Positions 11,937-23,110 of a DNA stretch of 64,000 nucleotides are shown here, piece after piece (the stretch's first letter is position 1; every line of letters starts with the position of its first letter). The position numbers and the translations under genes were made by a program. This DNA is from Psilocybe azurescens (lineage: Eukaryota; Basidiomycota; Agaricomycetes; Agaricales; Agrocybaceae): contig JAJIRX010000537.1 of the NCBI GenBank assembly GCA_023853785.1, forward strand, positions 1-64,000, in the 5' to 3' direction. Below the pieces are notes generated by a model. That model was not told the origin of the DNA, did not search any database, and worked only from the letters and a program-made list of their open reading frames with translations.

Positions 11937-12885
11937 TTACTGGTGCACAAGTTGCCCCCGCTGCACTAGAGTCTCAGGCTGCTGGTAATTTACTACGTGA
12001 TATCGTTCATCTACTGGAGTCATATACGTATAGGTGTTTCCGCAATTAACTGCTTTAACTGCGTTGACATTGCCGTTACCGAGGAAGTTGAACATCGAAT
12101 TTCGATTCATTTGTAGCAGCATTGGGGATGCTGGCGAAGACTCTACCACTGTCTCTCTTCGTGGTCGATTAGAATGAAGGATTTTCTCAAGTATTTGTGT
12201 TATCTCGATCGTCGATTGAAGCTTAATATCGTGTCTGATGTTAGTGAGTGCTCGAACTGATGCAGTGGTAGGCACCGACGTTAAATATAGTCATTGAACG
12301 GTCCAGTTTAACGGTCAGGATAGCGATTAACTGCTTGTCGCTGCCGGATCTGAGCGATCGTACTATGAAGGTCCGAGAAACGATTTTTCACAGGCATCCT
12401 TAATCTCGTTCAAAGTCCTGATGGTGTCATTGAGCATTTGAAACTTTACTGACGTTGAAAAAGGTGATATACCTGAGTAGTTCTTCTAGCTGGGACCGAA
12501 GTGTTCGAGAGATTTTGTCCCCTCTTTTAATGATATCGTTGCACTTGTGATAAACGCAATAGACCAAAGAGGCAACGTCTTTGACAATGGATGTACACAG
12601 ATCGGCATTGTTTCTTGTGTTCTAGATCACAGTAGTGCAGTAGTTAGCTGATGCTATGGCAGTATCGAGACCATGTTAATTCCCTGAAGGACTGACCTGA
12701 ATAAGAGTAATGAGACCCTTCGCAATCCCAACGGCCTGGGAAAGGAACGGGACCGAAGTAAAGTCGGAGGCACATTTGAGACCATCCAACACTGTTTGAG
12801 ATATGTCTAAGGCGACGTCAGTTCCTGAAGCATGTATAATGTTGTCTTCAGCTGGAGGAGGGGGAGGGGGAGAATGGAAATCCAT
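11937..12885 (-). CDS. Predicted MLKL/HeLo-like helical-bundle protein with terminal GN motif (M3)
   Basis: Third member of the 4HB-GN group. Exon 1 (12885-12697) starts MDFHSPPPPPPAEDN and gives an amphipathic stretch with SVPFLSQAVGIAKGLITLIQ. Exon 2 (12621-12473) is 149 nt, exactly as in M1 and M2, and starts NTRNN like theirs. Exon 3 (12417-12280) is 138 nt against 139 in the paralogues; one A is missing from the run at 12384-12388, and restoring the frame aligns TLNEIKDAC with TLNQVEITC of M1. The last exon carries a single motif close to the C-terminus, FLGNGNVNAVKAVNCGNTYT, then ends at 11937. The junction into the last exon does not resolve cleanly, so a second small error or a different acceptor is likely. 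Role by analogy: cell-death effector. Confidence 0.5.
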
Positions 12886-14337
12886 GTATTAGAGGGGAAA
12901 GTATAAGCTGGAAGTTGTCGCTAATCCGACCATGCATTGGTAACATGTACTTATAGCATGGCATATTCTTTCTTAAGAGGTAGATAGACCCTGTTTGAAG
13001 AGAACAATCGAACACATTCCGTAATACCTTATTGTTACTCTGGATACCGGTATTAACAAATTGTATTTTGGTACGAGCCTTCGGACGAGTCGAAAGTATG
13101 TAGCTTTTGAGTTGGACCTTCCGACTCTGTTGGCATGAACTGCCCAACAGTGCTGAGCAGCATAGGGTCCTATTGAGAAGTTTCTACCAACGCGCACCCA
13201 ATCTCTCGATGGTCGAATTTACTAATTTCAGACCAGATCAAGCTAAAAGTGAGGTTTCGTTGATATTGTTCTGTGGCAACGCCGCTTAACTACGTGGTAG
13301 AAATTCTGCGGCTGCACACATCTATTTCAGAAGGCAAACAACAAAGGACATGTGTGTATAAGCTAACGTGAATTGCACAAGCTAACTGATTCACGAGTTG
13401 TAAAGTAGTATCACTTGTATTCGGAACTTCTAGACACCTGTCATAGTACAATGCCATTGATCGAGGGAGGATGTTGCAATGTAAATATAAAAGATTGCAG
13501 CAAGGATATGGTAACATAATACGCCTTGTAGTTTCCTTCGGAAACTTCCGACGGCGGCGACGGCGAGAGGCCCCAACATTGTGTACAACAAAAGATGGTC
13601 ATTTTTAGTGAATATTGCCGCCATGTACCCCTGGTTACGCATGGCACAGACACATCTTGGTGTGGTACAGCGAGAGATTAATAGCTCATAATACTCCCGG
13701 AGCTCGGAGGACGATTAAGACAGATTTCGTTATGTTCATACTTTTGGAGGGAGATCATACATATATACCGAGAGCCTTCCTTAGCAAAACTTGGGATGCT
13801 ATCCAACACTATACAGCATTATATGGAGGAGGACCTTTGCTATGGTGCTAGGGCACGCCATATAGTACTCGGTTGCGTTATTTGAGCTATTTTTAGCACA
13901 AAAACCCAAGATTTGCTGATGTTTGTGGTAGAATAAGATCTCATGATTGCCAATGCTCAGCCCCATCAATGAATGGGGTATGTTGTCCACGTTATCGACC
14001 CGACATGCTCAAGCAGTGTGTGTTCGTTCTGACAAAATGAACCTAAATAGGGTCAGCAACATTGTAGAAGTCGAAATTTAAGAGAAGCCTTTGAAAAAAT
14101 TGTACGAGCCTCCAGTTGGAGCTTGAATATATCCAACATTCTATACAACCGGACACCCATAGTTCGTCTTTTGTTCCTCGTTCTATCTTCCCACCAAGAA
14201 CTCCAAGGCTGCGAAAGCCAATGACAGTAAACCAAGACAAAAATAGTGACATTGTATTGAGGGTCTCCAGTCATTGTGTTATTCCTCTCTATGTATAGTC
14301 TGCAATTAGTAGAAATTTGATTGTAGGTGAGTTTAAT
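12886..14337. other. Intergenic, nothing recognised
   Basis: No gene with splice-supported exons. A homopurine run (GGAGGAGGGGGAGGGGGAG, about 12853-12871) belongs to the proline codons at the start of M3, not to this interval. Short open stretches around 13430-13650 and 14043-14380 look random. Confidence 0.4.
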
Positions 14338-15815
14338 GCAAGTCTGATGGGCGCTTAAAATATTTGAAACGCGGGTCACGAGTCGCGGCTAGTCATGTGA
14401 GCCACCATCGATCATCAAGACAAAGTGGCGATTCGTGTTTGTTACAATACGCCTTCAGGGTGTCGGGAAGTACAGACTCTTGAAAGACAACGATTGATTA
14501 CACATGCTAATAATGTCTTGATATAGTTGTTTCCCTTTAAAATTTCCTCAAATCTTCTTAGACTCATACAGCAATAGCATGGGGAATCATAACGACTGGG
14601 TGATATCTGTGGGCTGTAAGCTACAGTGAACTCTTCCAATACGGTGTCTTTCTTCCTCCTCCAATTGTTAAATATGATAGGCCCGCAAGCCTGTTCGGAC
14701 TCTGATAGAACCTGTGTTCGTCTACTAAGTAGTATTATACGATGAATCAGCTTCCGGATTTGATATCACTACTATCCACCGTAATCAAGCATTGCTCACC
14801 CCAACCGAGAAACTTAACACCCATATTTACGACGAACGCAGTAGCACTGCTCAGCATGCAACCAAATGCAACCTCAAGCTCAAGCTTCAAGGCCCCAGGC
14901 AAAGGTCTTACATATAAATATCGACATGGCCAAGTCAGGAAACTACGCTTCCTAATCCGTACACAAGTAAGTTCAATTTGAGTTCAATCCACTTCCAGCT
15001 AAGCTTGAAAAGATACCTACACAAAACTCACGAGCGCTCACGCTCACGAATCAACCGTCTTTCACCCGAACCGCAATCGTGTCTGGCCTTCCAAATGCTT
15101 ATCAACGCTACAAGAATACGAGAACGAACCTGTAAAGCCGAGACGGGTCACGACTCAGTGCACTATTCAAGAACGCCAAGCTTTATTCATTCCCAGTCAT
15201 CGATCCGAATCATAGTAATGATTGAACCAGCTCGCAGTTCCTTCCTAGAGCACTGACGCTGGACGTTGAACCCTTCCACTAAGAACAGCACACTCAGATA
15301 ACAATGACAGCCCAGAAATGGAAGAAACCAAACCTCTACTAAGTAGTGTGTAGTGTGTCGCACTTGAGTAATCCGGGCTCAACGATTGGATGTTGGAAAT
15401 GGATGCTGAATTATTGGACGACTAAGCCAATAAGCCAATGTTGAATGGACCAATCCAAACAGCTGGAAAACCAATTCAAACCAGACGAAGTGTAACCGTG
15501 CAGCCTTAGGGCTTGAAACTTCAACTTCCAGGAAGAAAGAAGAAATAATAGAAGCATCGAAAGAGAGCCGCCGTCATCATCATCGCCTGGCAAGTGTCCA
15601 GAGCAGAGCAGATTTCGAAATCGAATAAAAGAACGGTCGAATTATGAACAACTGACAACAAACGAAACACGAAACATAGAAAAACTTTTCTTTTTGTTTG
15701 TAAAAAAAAAAGGATGAGCGGCGGTGCGTCTGGCTTCGGTATGTAGTAGAGTATTTGTAGACACAAAGAGCAGCTTGTCTGTGTAATAAAAAAGAAGGAA
15801 ATTCTATTTGGACTG
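14338..15815. repeat. Direct duplicate block, copy 2 (native COX4-family 3' flank)
   Basis: The partner of 10018-11440. It runs straight into the stop codon and last codons of the cytochrome oxidase gene (stop at 15804-15806), so I take it as the original location. Relative to copy 1 it has several small indels and an extra segment near 15520-15757 that includes a poly-A run. No gene is recognised inside; partially matching open frames in both copies (around NLTLIF/NLTPIF) are interrupted at different places. Confidence 0.7.
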
Positions 15816-16875
15816 GACGAAACCCTTGCCCGAGTAACCCTCTGATGAGATACCTACAGAGATCGGAAACGTGTCAGTATCGTGCGCATATACAGATGGA
15901 TAGAAAAAGAAAAGAAAAGGATTGAGAAGATGAATATATGCGACAATATCGTATATTTGAACACCAAAGCCCAGGCGCAGTAAAACGCCGGAATGCGGAG
16001 ATAAATTATAATCAACCAAGGACGAAATAGGAGTGTGCTCCACGCACTACTGCGATACCAGACTGCAACGTAAAGAAATGAAGAAAACTGGGACGCACCA
16101 GTGATGGGATTGATCTTTGCCTCGAGAGCACGCTCGTTCGACGCCTCCTGCCATTCCTTGGTCAGGGTCTTGGGTTGTGGTTGAGCTACGTAACATAAAA
16201 ATGAAGAAAGCGTAGGTGATGTCAGTATATACGCGATAGCACAACGAAGGAAGGAGGGGGACCCGACGCACCGAACTGCTGAATGATGAGGTAGAGAGCA
16301 CCAGCGGCACCGCAAAGTCCGATGGTCGCGACGAAGATCTTGAGGTTGTCTCCGGGCTGGCTGCTGGGAGTCCTGGCGCCGTGGGGTCCAAAGGCCACGT
16401 AGTACGCTGCATACAGAAAGAGAGCTCGTCAACATACAGACCCACCACCCGCCTCACGTCACAAAAACAGCGAGAACAATTCCAACATGACCACCCGAAC
16501 ACCAACACCCGAGCAACACCAACACCCAAACCAACAGAACGAAAAGACCCATCAAGAAACAAAACACATACCAGCCTTTTTCTCATCCAGCGAGAGCTCC
16601 TTCCAGTCCTTCTGCTGGAGGACCTCGAGCTGCTCATGCACAGAGAGCTTCTCCTCGCTGTTGAGCTTCGCCCACTGCGCCTCAATGTTGGAAAGCGGGA
16701 TCGGGGTGGCCCGGGACGACGCCGAGGTCGCTGTCGCTGTCGACGAAGAGGCGGCGTGGGCGGCGTGGTCCACGGTCGCGGTCGCAAGGCAGCGGCGCTG
16801 GGCGACGGGGAGGGCAGTCTTCAGCGCGAGAGCAGGTGCAGCTGCTGCTGAGCGCGCCAGGCGAAGAGCGATCAT
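15804..16875 (-). CDS. COX5: Cytochrome c oxidase subunit IV family (yeast Cox5 equivalent)
   Basis: Nuclear-encoded subunit of respiratory complex IV in the mitochondrial inner membrane. Four exons (16875-16572, 16406-16272, 16185-16099, 15853-15804) join in frame to 191 residues. Residues 1-45 are rich in Ala, Arg, Ser and Thr and poor in acids, as in a mitochondrial presequence. The matrix part has IPLSNIEAQWAKLNSEEK and EVLQQKDWKELSLDEKKAAY, followed by YYVAFGPHGAR and one membrane helix (IFVATIGLCGAAGALYLI). The C-terminal part has LTKEWQEASNERALEAKINP and ends GYSGKGFVQSK. These are the family hallmarks in order. The third intron is long for this genome (245 nt). The gene is intact; it is first in a run of three conserved minus-strand genes. 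Confidence 0.93.
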
Positions 16876-17451
16876 TTTTTGAATACGATTTCCTACCCTT
16901 TTTTGGGTTATAAAAAAATGTATAATCTAGGAGCGGAGGCGAGGGGGAAGGAGCGCGACTAGCTACAGCGGGGGCTGGAGGGGAAAGAAATGGGGGATGG
17001 TGTTCCAAAACACGGGTAAACTAGGTCGTCTCAATCGGACTTCGGATCGAGCCGGGTAGCCCCTTGCTTTATCATTTTCAACTTTTTGATGGCTTTTTCG
17101 TTCGACAAAGTGAGCCTCGACGACTCTAGATTTTTTATCACAGATGACAGGGAACAAGACAAGTGTCAAGCAGTGAAATCAGACGAATTTAAAAAAAAGA
17201 AAACGTAAACATGAGAGAGAAAGCAGCAGAACCGAACGAGAGATAAGAAGAAAAGACCAAAGGGATTGCACTTCAACAAGATGGTTAAGCATGAATGAGC
17301 ATGATGAGCAAGAGCATGTATAATACAGTAGTAATCAGGTACGACAACAACTTCAACAGTAACACACTCCTCCGCCTCTCCCCGTCCGCCTACGTTGTCC
17401 CACTATTAAGCATGAAACGAAGCAAAACGAAACGAAACTAGACGAGTCAAT
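16876..17451. other. Intergenic between COX5 start and GIS2-like end
   Basis: Holds the upstream region of the cytochrome oxidase gene and the 3' UTR of the zinc-knuckle gene. No further gene seen. Confidence 0.5.
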
Positions 17452-19390
17452 TTAGGCGGCAGCATCGCTGGCTCCGACACCGGGGCAGTCGCGCGAGATG
17501 TGGCCTTCAGATCCGCAGGTATAGCAGGCACGCTTCTGGGGTTGGGGGCAGTCCCTGCTGATGTGGCCCTACAGAGAGAAAGAGATACATATCAGCGTCC
17601 AGACCATTAAGAAGTCAAGTGCAAAAATAACTTACAGTTCCAGAGCAGTTATAGCACTTCGAGCCCTGCACGCAGTCGCGGGACAAGTGTCCTACACCTC
17701 CGCAAGAGTAGCTAAACGCGAAGAACCCACTGGGTCAGTACCGCAAAAGAAAGAAAGGAAAAAAGCAAGGAAAAAAAACGACACATACCAAGTCTTCTGC
17801 TGTCCTCCGCCGAACGAGCTGTATCCTCCGGTCGGGGCCTCGGGGCACGCACGCGCAATGTGGCCAACCTTGCCGCATTTGTAGCACTCAGTGCCGGATC
17901 GCTCGTTGCTGAATCCTCCTCCTCCTCCGGAAGTGGCGGCGTCAGGGCAATCTCGGGACTAAGTAAAGAAAGAAATTAAAACCATACATCAGCAACGAAA
18001 CCTCGACAGAAGAAAGGGGTGAAAGGAAAGGAAACTGACGATGTGACCCTCCTGGCCGCACTTGTAGCACGATTTGGCCTTAGCGGGGGCGCTGCAGTCG
18101 CGAGAGACGTGTCCTTCAGCACCACCTATAATACCAACGCATCAAAGGGGGAAAAAACAGCAAAAAAAAAAAAAAGAAGAAAAAATCCAATCAGCGTCAA
18201 CGAATCACCAAAGACAGTAAAAGCAAGGAAAAGACTCACAGTTGTAGCTATATGTACCAACCAATCAAATCAAACGATCGGAATCGGAAAAAAAAAAAGG
18301 GAAAGAGAGACGATCAGTACCCGACCAGTCAAAAAATCAAAATAAGACATAAGCAATAAAATGATATGACAGAAGAAGCGAGGCAATTCAGCCAGCCAAA
18401 TTGCCTCGAGCCAAGCGCAGGAGTGGATGCGGGGTAAGCGTAAGCGCGCAGACACAGGCGCCAAAAATAAATGAGGGAGACGAAGGCGAAAACTTGAATT
18501 TATTTACCAGGTGGGGGTACCAGCTTTGGGGCAGTTCGCCGCTTGATGGCCGACTATTGACAGAAAGAGTAAGATTCACAATCCACAAATGATAAGACAG
18601 AGAGATTGAAAAGAATGGAAAATTTGTGGAAGAGGTGGGACATTAGTCGTGGGAAAGGGAGAGGGGTTAGACTGCACGGGCATGGTCGTGGTGGAACACG
18701 ATGAGTATGGGTTGCAGAGAAGAAGAAGGCGGCGATGGACGGCGAACGAGCAATACGCAGTACGCAGTGCGAGAAGGTGCGAAAAAAAAATATATTTCTT
18801 TTGGGGTCCGACAGTAACGAGAGGGTGTGCAAACTATGTTCCGAACATTGACGAGCATGATAGATCGACGAAGGATGGAACGTAGAAAGCTTCTCGCGCA
18901 GGGGCATCCAAAAAGGAATTTTAAAAAGAGAACTAAAAAATGGAGGGAGGAAGGAACGGACAGGCGGTGAATGGGAAAAACGGAATGAAAGGAAGGGACG
19001 CTCTAAATCCGTCCACTCGCGCCCATGTAAAAATAGCAACAGAAAGGGTTGCGAAGGGGTTGTGGGGAGGGAGGTATAGAGGGGAGATAGATGGGGTAGG
19101 TGGGTAAACAGATATGTGGCGGATAAAAGACGACCCTTTACACCAACACCAACAATCCAACCAAAAAAAAACACGCAAAAAATGAAAAATGGCAACCGGC
19201 CCTGATCGTGTTGAACCAAGTCATGCAGGGCTGGCCATTTTTCTCGTGCAAAAGCCTGAAGCAAAGAGGATGATGACCAATACAACCTCACTGCTCCAGG
19301 TAGAGAAAGAAGGAAGAAAAAAAAAGGACATCAACGACAACAACAACACGCACAACCACCACAGTTGAAGCATCCACGAGCGCCGGACAT
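17452..19390 (-). CDS. GIS2: CCHC zinc-knuckle protein, CNBP/Gis2/Byr3 type
   Basis: Seven exons (19390-19354, 18553-18508, 18247-18240, 18125-18040, 17958-17789, 17711-17636, 17568-17452) total 540 nt and encode 179 residues. Seven CX2CX4HX4C knuckles follow one another: CFNCGGFGHQAANC, CYNCGAEGHVSRDC, CYKCGQEGHISRDC, CYKCGKVGHIARAC, CYSCGGVGHLSRDC, CYNCSGTGHISRDC and CYTCGSEGHISRDC, with a Gly-rich linker between the third and fourth. Family members bind single-stranded RNA/DNA and act in translation and mRNA granules in the cytoplasm. The first intron is about 800 nt, far longer than the rest, and exon 3 is only 8 nt. Every knuckle closes only with this exon set, which supports the model. 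Intact. Confidence 0.93.
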
Positions 19391-20284
19391 GATCGTTCTT
19401 TTGAGAGTTGTTTTGGGAAGGTGATAGACAAAGTTTTGGGTCTGTAATGAAGCAAGATCATCAATCAGCACAACGAATCTCAGATAAGATCGATTCTGAA
19501 AACGACAACAAGAAAAATACTGGATGTGCTGGACAAAGAAGCGCAGCAGGGCGCTCAATCCCATCGTGAAACATCCAAGTGCGAGACGAGGCACCGAGGC
19601 TGGTGTACACCCGATACCCAACACGAGATATGTGCCCGTCCAATTACCGTTCCATCCTATAGTTCAACCACCAGCAGAAATCCAACAAAGGTAAAAACTG
19701 CATCCAAATGCAACCACCACCCAACTTGATCCCACCACCCATCCCACTAGCAAGAACAACTCAACCCGAAAGCCAGAAAGCCGACATACCTTGTAAAGAC
19801 TAAGCGAGTTCGCGAGAAGAGGGTAGTGAGAAGAATCGTGGTGGTGGTAGTTTATAACAGAGAAGAAGAAAAAGGGAAGCAGGTGAAGAACTTTTAACGC
19901 CGGCACCAATATCAATCCTATCACTCCTCTCTCACATGCACACACAAAAAAAAAAAAGTTTAACGGGGTTGCTAAGTATCTAATTTCCAGATTTGGATTG
20001 TTTAGGTAATCTTTGTGTGGAAAATTGAAGGAAATCTAACCTCCCGCAGCTTGGCTCTGCCTAGATTTGGTCCAGGTACGACACTAATTATTGAGGCAAT
20101 TATGACTCTACTCGGAAAGTTTGGATGGATGACTCGAATGTTATCTCACACTGTAACATAGTATCTCCTCGAAAACCGGATAACATCCGCGTTCACCTCA
20201 CGCTCATTCCCAAGCCAATTAAGGATTGACATGCGAGCAATTACGAAGCAGTGGAATCCATAAACGCTCAGGTAAAAAAAAAAG
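19391..20284. promoter_or_regulatory. Upstream region of the GIS2-like gene
   Basis: Lies between the start of the zinc-knuckle gene and the end of RPN8, both on the minus strand, so it holds the promoter and 5' UTR of the former. It is rich in A runs and pyrimidine tracts on the coding strand, but I see no clear TATA element. No gene. Confidence 0.4.
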
Positions 20285-21836
20285 TTAATACGCGCTGCGC
20301 ACCATAGAAACAAGAATGCAAGAAGAAAAAAGTATACGATACAACGTGGAACTAACGCAATGACCTTCTTCTACCTTTACTTGTCTGTCTTTTTTAGCAT
20401 CAGCTTTCCCAGAACTCGGCTCACCATCTTTCTTACCCTCCTTCTCTTTATCCTTCGCGTCTTTATCTTTCTCCTTCTTATCCCCCTCCTCCAGCTCCGC
20501 CCTTCCAATCGTCGCTTTATTATCCACCAGCGCATGCAGCGCAATAACCGCCCTCAACAAGCTGCTCAAATACACCACCAACATCTCATCGTTCGTGCTC
20601 GCCGCGAAGCTCTGCTCCGTCTCCGGGTCCGTGAGATCCGGCAGCAGATTCAGCATGTCCTGCAGATAATACACGATCTGGTGGTTCACGGGCATCCGGC
20701 CGGCTTCCACGTCGACCAGATACTTTTTGATGTCGGAGAGCCGGGAGGAGAGCCCGCGCAGGGAGGCGAGCTGCTCGCTCACGCGCGTCGCGAGCGTGGT
20801 GGTGGTAGAGTCTTTGATATCGCGCAGAAGGTGCTCCACGCCGATCTCCTCTGCCTCTTCCGCTTCGATGGCGGACGGGACGTGAAGGAATGTCTTCCGC
20901 GTTTCTGTGCCGTCCTATATGTGGATGGTAGATCAGTATGTAATTTATAATAAAATGGGTATGGAGAATTGTAAGGGGTCGACGCACGTCTTTGATTTCT
21001 TCGACAGCGAAATATGAATCGGTGGGCATGCCCACTGCTTGTGGTCGGACATCGACGATAACCATCACGGGGCGCGCAATAAATCGCTTGAATAGATCGT
21101 TGATCTCCTGATCTGACGCTCGTAGTTTAGGACCTGTATGGTACCACCCGATCATCCTTTCTCTAGCTACCCAAAGAGAAAAACTATCAACATCCATTCC
21201 AAAGTGGAGCAGAGTACCGTATCATATCACAAAACTTACCATTGACCTTCTTGAACATCTCATACATCCCTTCGATGTAATTATGATCCAAGAACCACGT
21301 CTTACTATCCTTCTCATCCTCCTCGAACGGGATTCCGAACGAATTCGCAACATTTATTGTCTTGCCATTATCCTGGCCCAGAAGTACGCCGACGACTCGT
21401 TTCTGCGTATTCCTGGAGACGGAGCGCGCGTGGTGGTCTGTCACCGAGAGCAGAACCAGAGGATGGACGACTAGAGCAAAAGAAATACATATGAGACGAA
21501 GCCATTCAATATAGTGTGAAAGGACGTACTGACGGTAGTCGCCGCCAATGATGTTAACTAGATAGATTTCAAGAAGTTAGGCCTTTTAATCATTCATTCG
21601 GATAGTTGCATTGTATTTGAAACTCACCTGTTCTGTCGATGTTGCGACCATAGTTCAAGTATTTCGAGGCGGATCTGTCTATACTTAGGAGTATGTATTC
21701 GTTCCGTTGAATAGGGGTAAAGTAAAAGAAAAGAGAAAGAACTAAAAGGGCGGAGATGTAGATGAGGAGGTGCAGGCTCCGATCTGCAGTGAACCATGAC
21801 TTACGCGTCGTTGGAACGCGTACTTTGTTTGTACAT
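20285..21836 (-). CDS. RPN8: 26S proteasome lid subunit Rpn8 (MPN domain)
   Basis: Six exons (21836-21805, 21674-21628, 21557-21534, 21470-21240, 21166-20988, 20914-20285) join in frame to 380 residues. The MPN domain (about residues 35-175) shows [56 protein letters not shown] and [18 protein letters not shown]; it lacks a complete JAMM metal site, as expected of Rpn8, which scaffolds the Rpn11 deubiquitinase. Then come [34 protein letters not shown] and a long Lys/Glu/Asp-rich tail typical of the family. The N-terminal 35 residues are less typical and rest on two short exons. The 3' end reads through a possible small last intron, so the final dozen residues are uncertain. Intact. Confidence 0.92.
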
Positions 21837-21980
21837 GATGTTCATCACCTTCTGCTCTAGCCATCATTACGATAAAAGGGCCGATGCAACTTCAGTTTGG
21901 AAGTAAGTACAATCGAGTTACAATCGACAATGAACACAGAGGCATCTACATAAACCTAAGGACAGGTTCCCAGATCTCAG

Positions 21981-23110
21981 CATGTAGTGTATGTTGGTGA
22001 ACTTGTGGATTGTCTGACTCGTAATCAGAACCATCAAAGTGCAGGCAGTCTCGAAGCTCAACTCCAGTGTGAGGCTCTAGATTACTTCAGCATAAAGGCC
22101 CCAAAAACCTTTGTGAGGGCTCTTGTCCAATACAACGAACTAAGAAACTTGGAGCTCAGAAATGGGAATGTAGAAATGTACAGAATCGTTGCCAAGTGCT
22201 TAAATACGTTTTCCCGTCTCAAAGTCTTGCAACTCGTCAATATCGCTGTCACCAGTCAAATTGTCAGCTCTACTTATCTTGAAAGAACTCGCTTTCTACA
22301 CAAAGTTTTTTCAGACACTGCATATTCAATGCTTTGTCGGGCTATTTTCCACCTTGGAAAGGCTGAAAATGTTTGTTTCCGATGCGGGAATCAACGACTC
22401 TATGACCTCCTGAACATTGTCACTCATTTAGGAAACTGCCAATCGCATACAAGCAGCACCGCAGCTGGGCAGACTTAAGGGAAGCTTTCCCCAACTACCT
22501 ACCCATTTCTATCAGAATATACTGGGCCTACCTTCTTTTCAAGTATCGTCGCAGACCGGCCTGTAAGAAAAGATGAGTTCAATGAAGAGCATTTGCTAGG
22601 ACTAGCTACCCAGTCAGCCCACTTTTTTCTGGTTAATACTCATGGCGACGTTCCGATGGAAGAGCTTAGAATTCGCAGTTGGTAGAGCGACTATGCTCGA
22701 AGTCTTTTCGACGTCTTGAACATGAAGTTTACTGGGCTTAAGCACTTGCACATATATCTTTGTTACGTGAAAACCGTACCGGAAGAGAGCGACTATGGGA
22801 GTTCTGCTATTGATCCAAATTCTCCTCTTGTAAGAAGATTCATTACTTGTCCAGTTTCCTATCTACTGACGCTGGTTCCATTAGTTCTTAATTGACGACA
22901 TCAGCACGGGAGCAATTGTGTGCTTCCTCAGACCATAGAAACATTGGAACTTCTTCAGTTTTGCTACTACAAGTCGCACCGGACAATTCCTCGCACTCAA
23001 GTCATGGATAGAATTCGAAGATCAGTTTCTGCCAATTTCCAAAATTTGAAACGTGACGCATTCGGAAGTGACATATCTTACAAGATCTGGTAGAAGGATG
23101 CAATAGCTTC
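21981..23110 (+). pseudogene. F-box/LRR-like protein relic
   Basis: Related to the F-box/LRR-like gene at 37917-39386. Visible pieces: a leucine-patterned stretch (FVRALVQYNELRNLELRNGN, LKVLQLVNIAV), then after frame breaks SEYTGPTFFSSIVADRPVRK, equivalent to TEYIGPGYYAGVIAGRPVRE of the paralogue, then VPMEELRIRSW and RTQVMDRIRRSVSANFQNLK, equivalent to its last exon. Stops and frame changes near 22478, 22683 and 22900 break the gene and the N-terminal F-box part is not evident. I regard it as decayed. Confidence 0.5.

Noticed and set aside
15854..16787. Long open frames overlapping the COX5 gene on the same strand
   Set aside because: They read through its introns and out of frame with its exons; the spliced model gives a complete family match.
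18554..19291. 245-codon open frame on the minus strand inside the first intron of the GIS2-like gene
   Set aside because: It is pyrimidine-rich low-complexity sequence, resembles no protein family, and lies between splice sites that give an exact zinc-knuckle protein.
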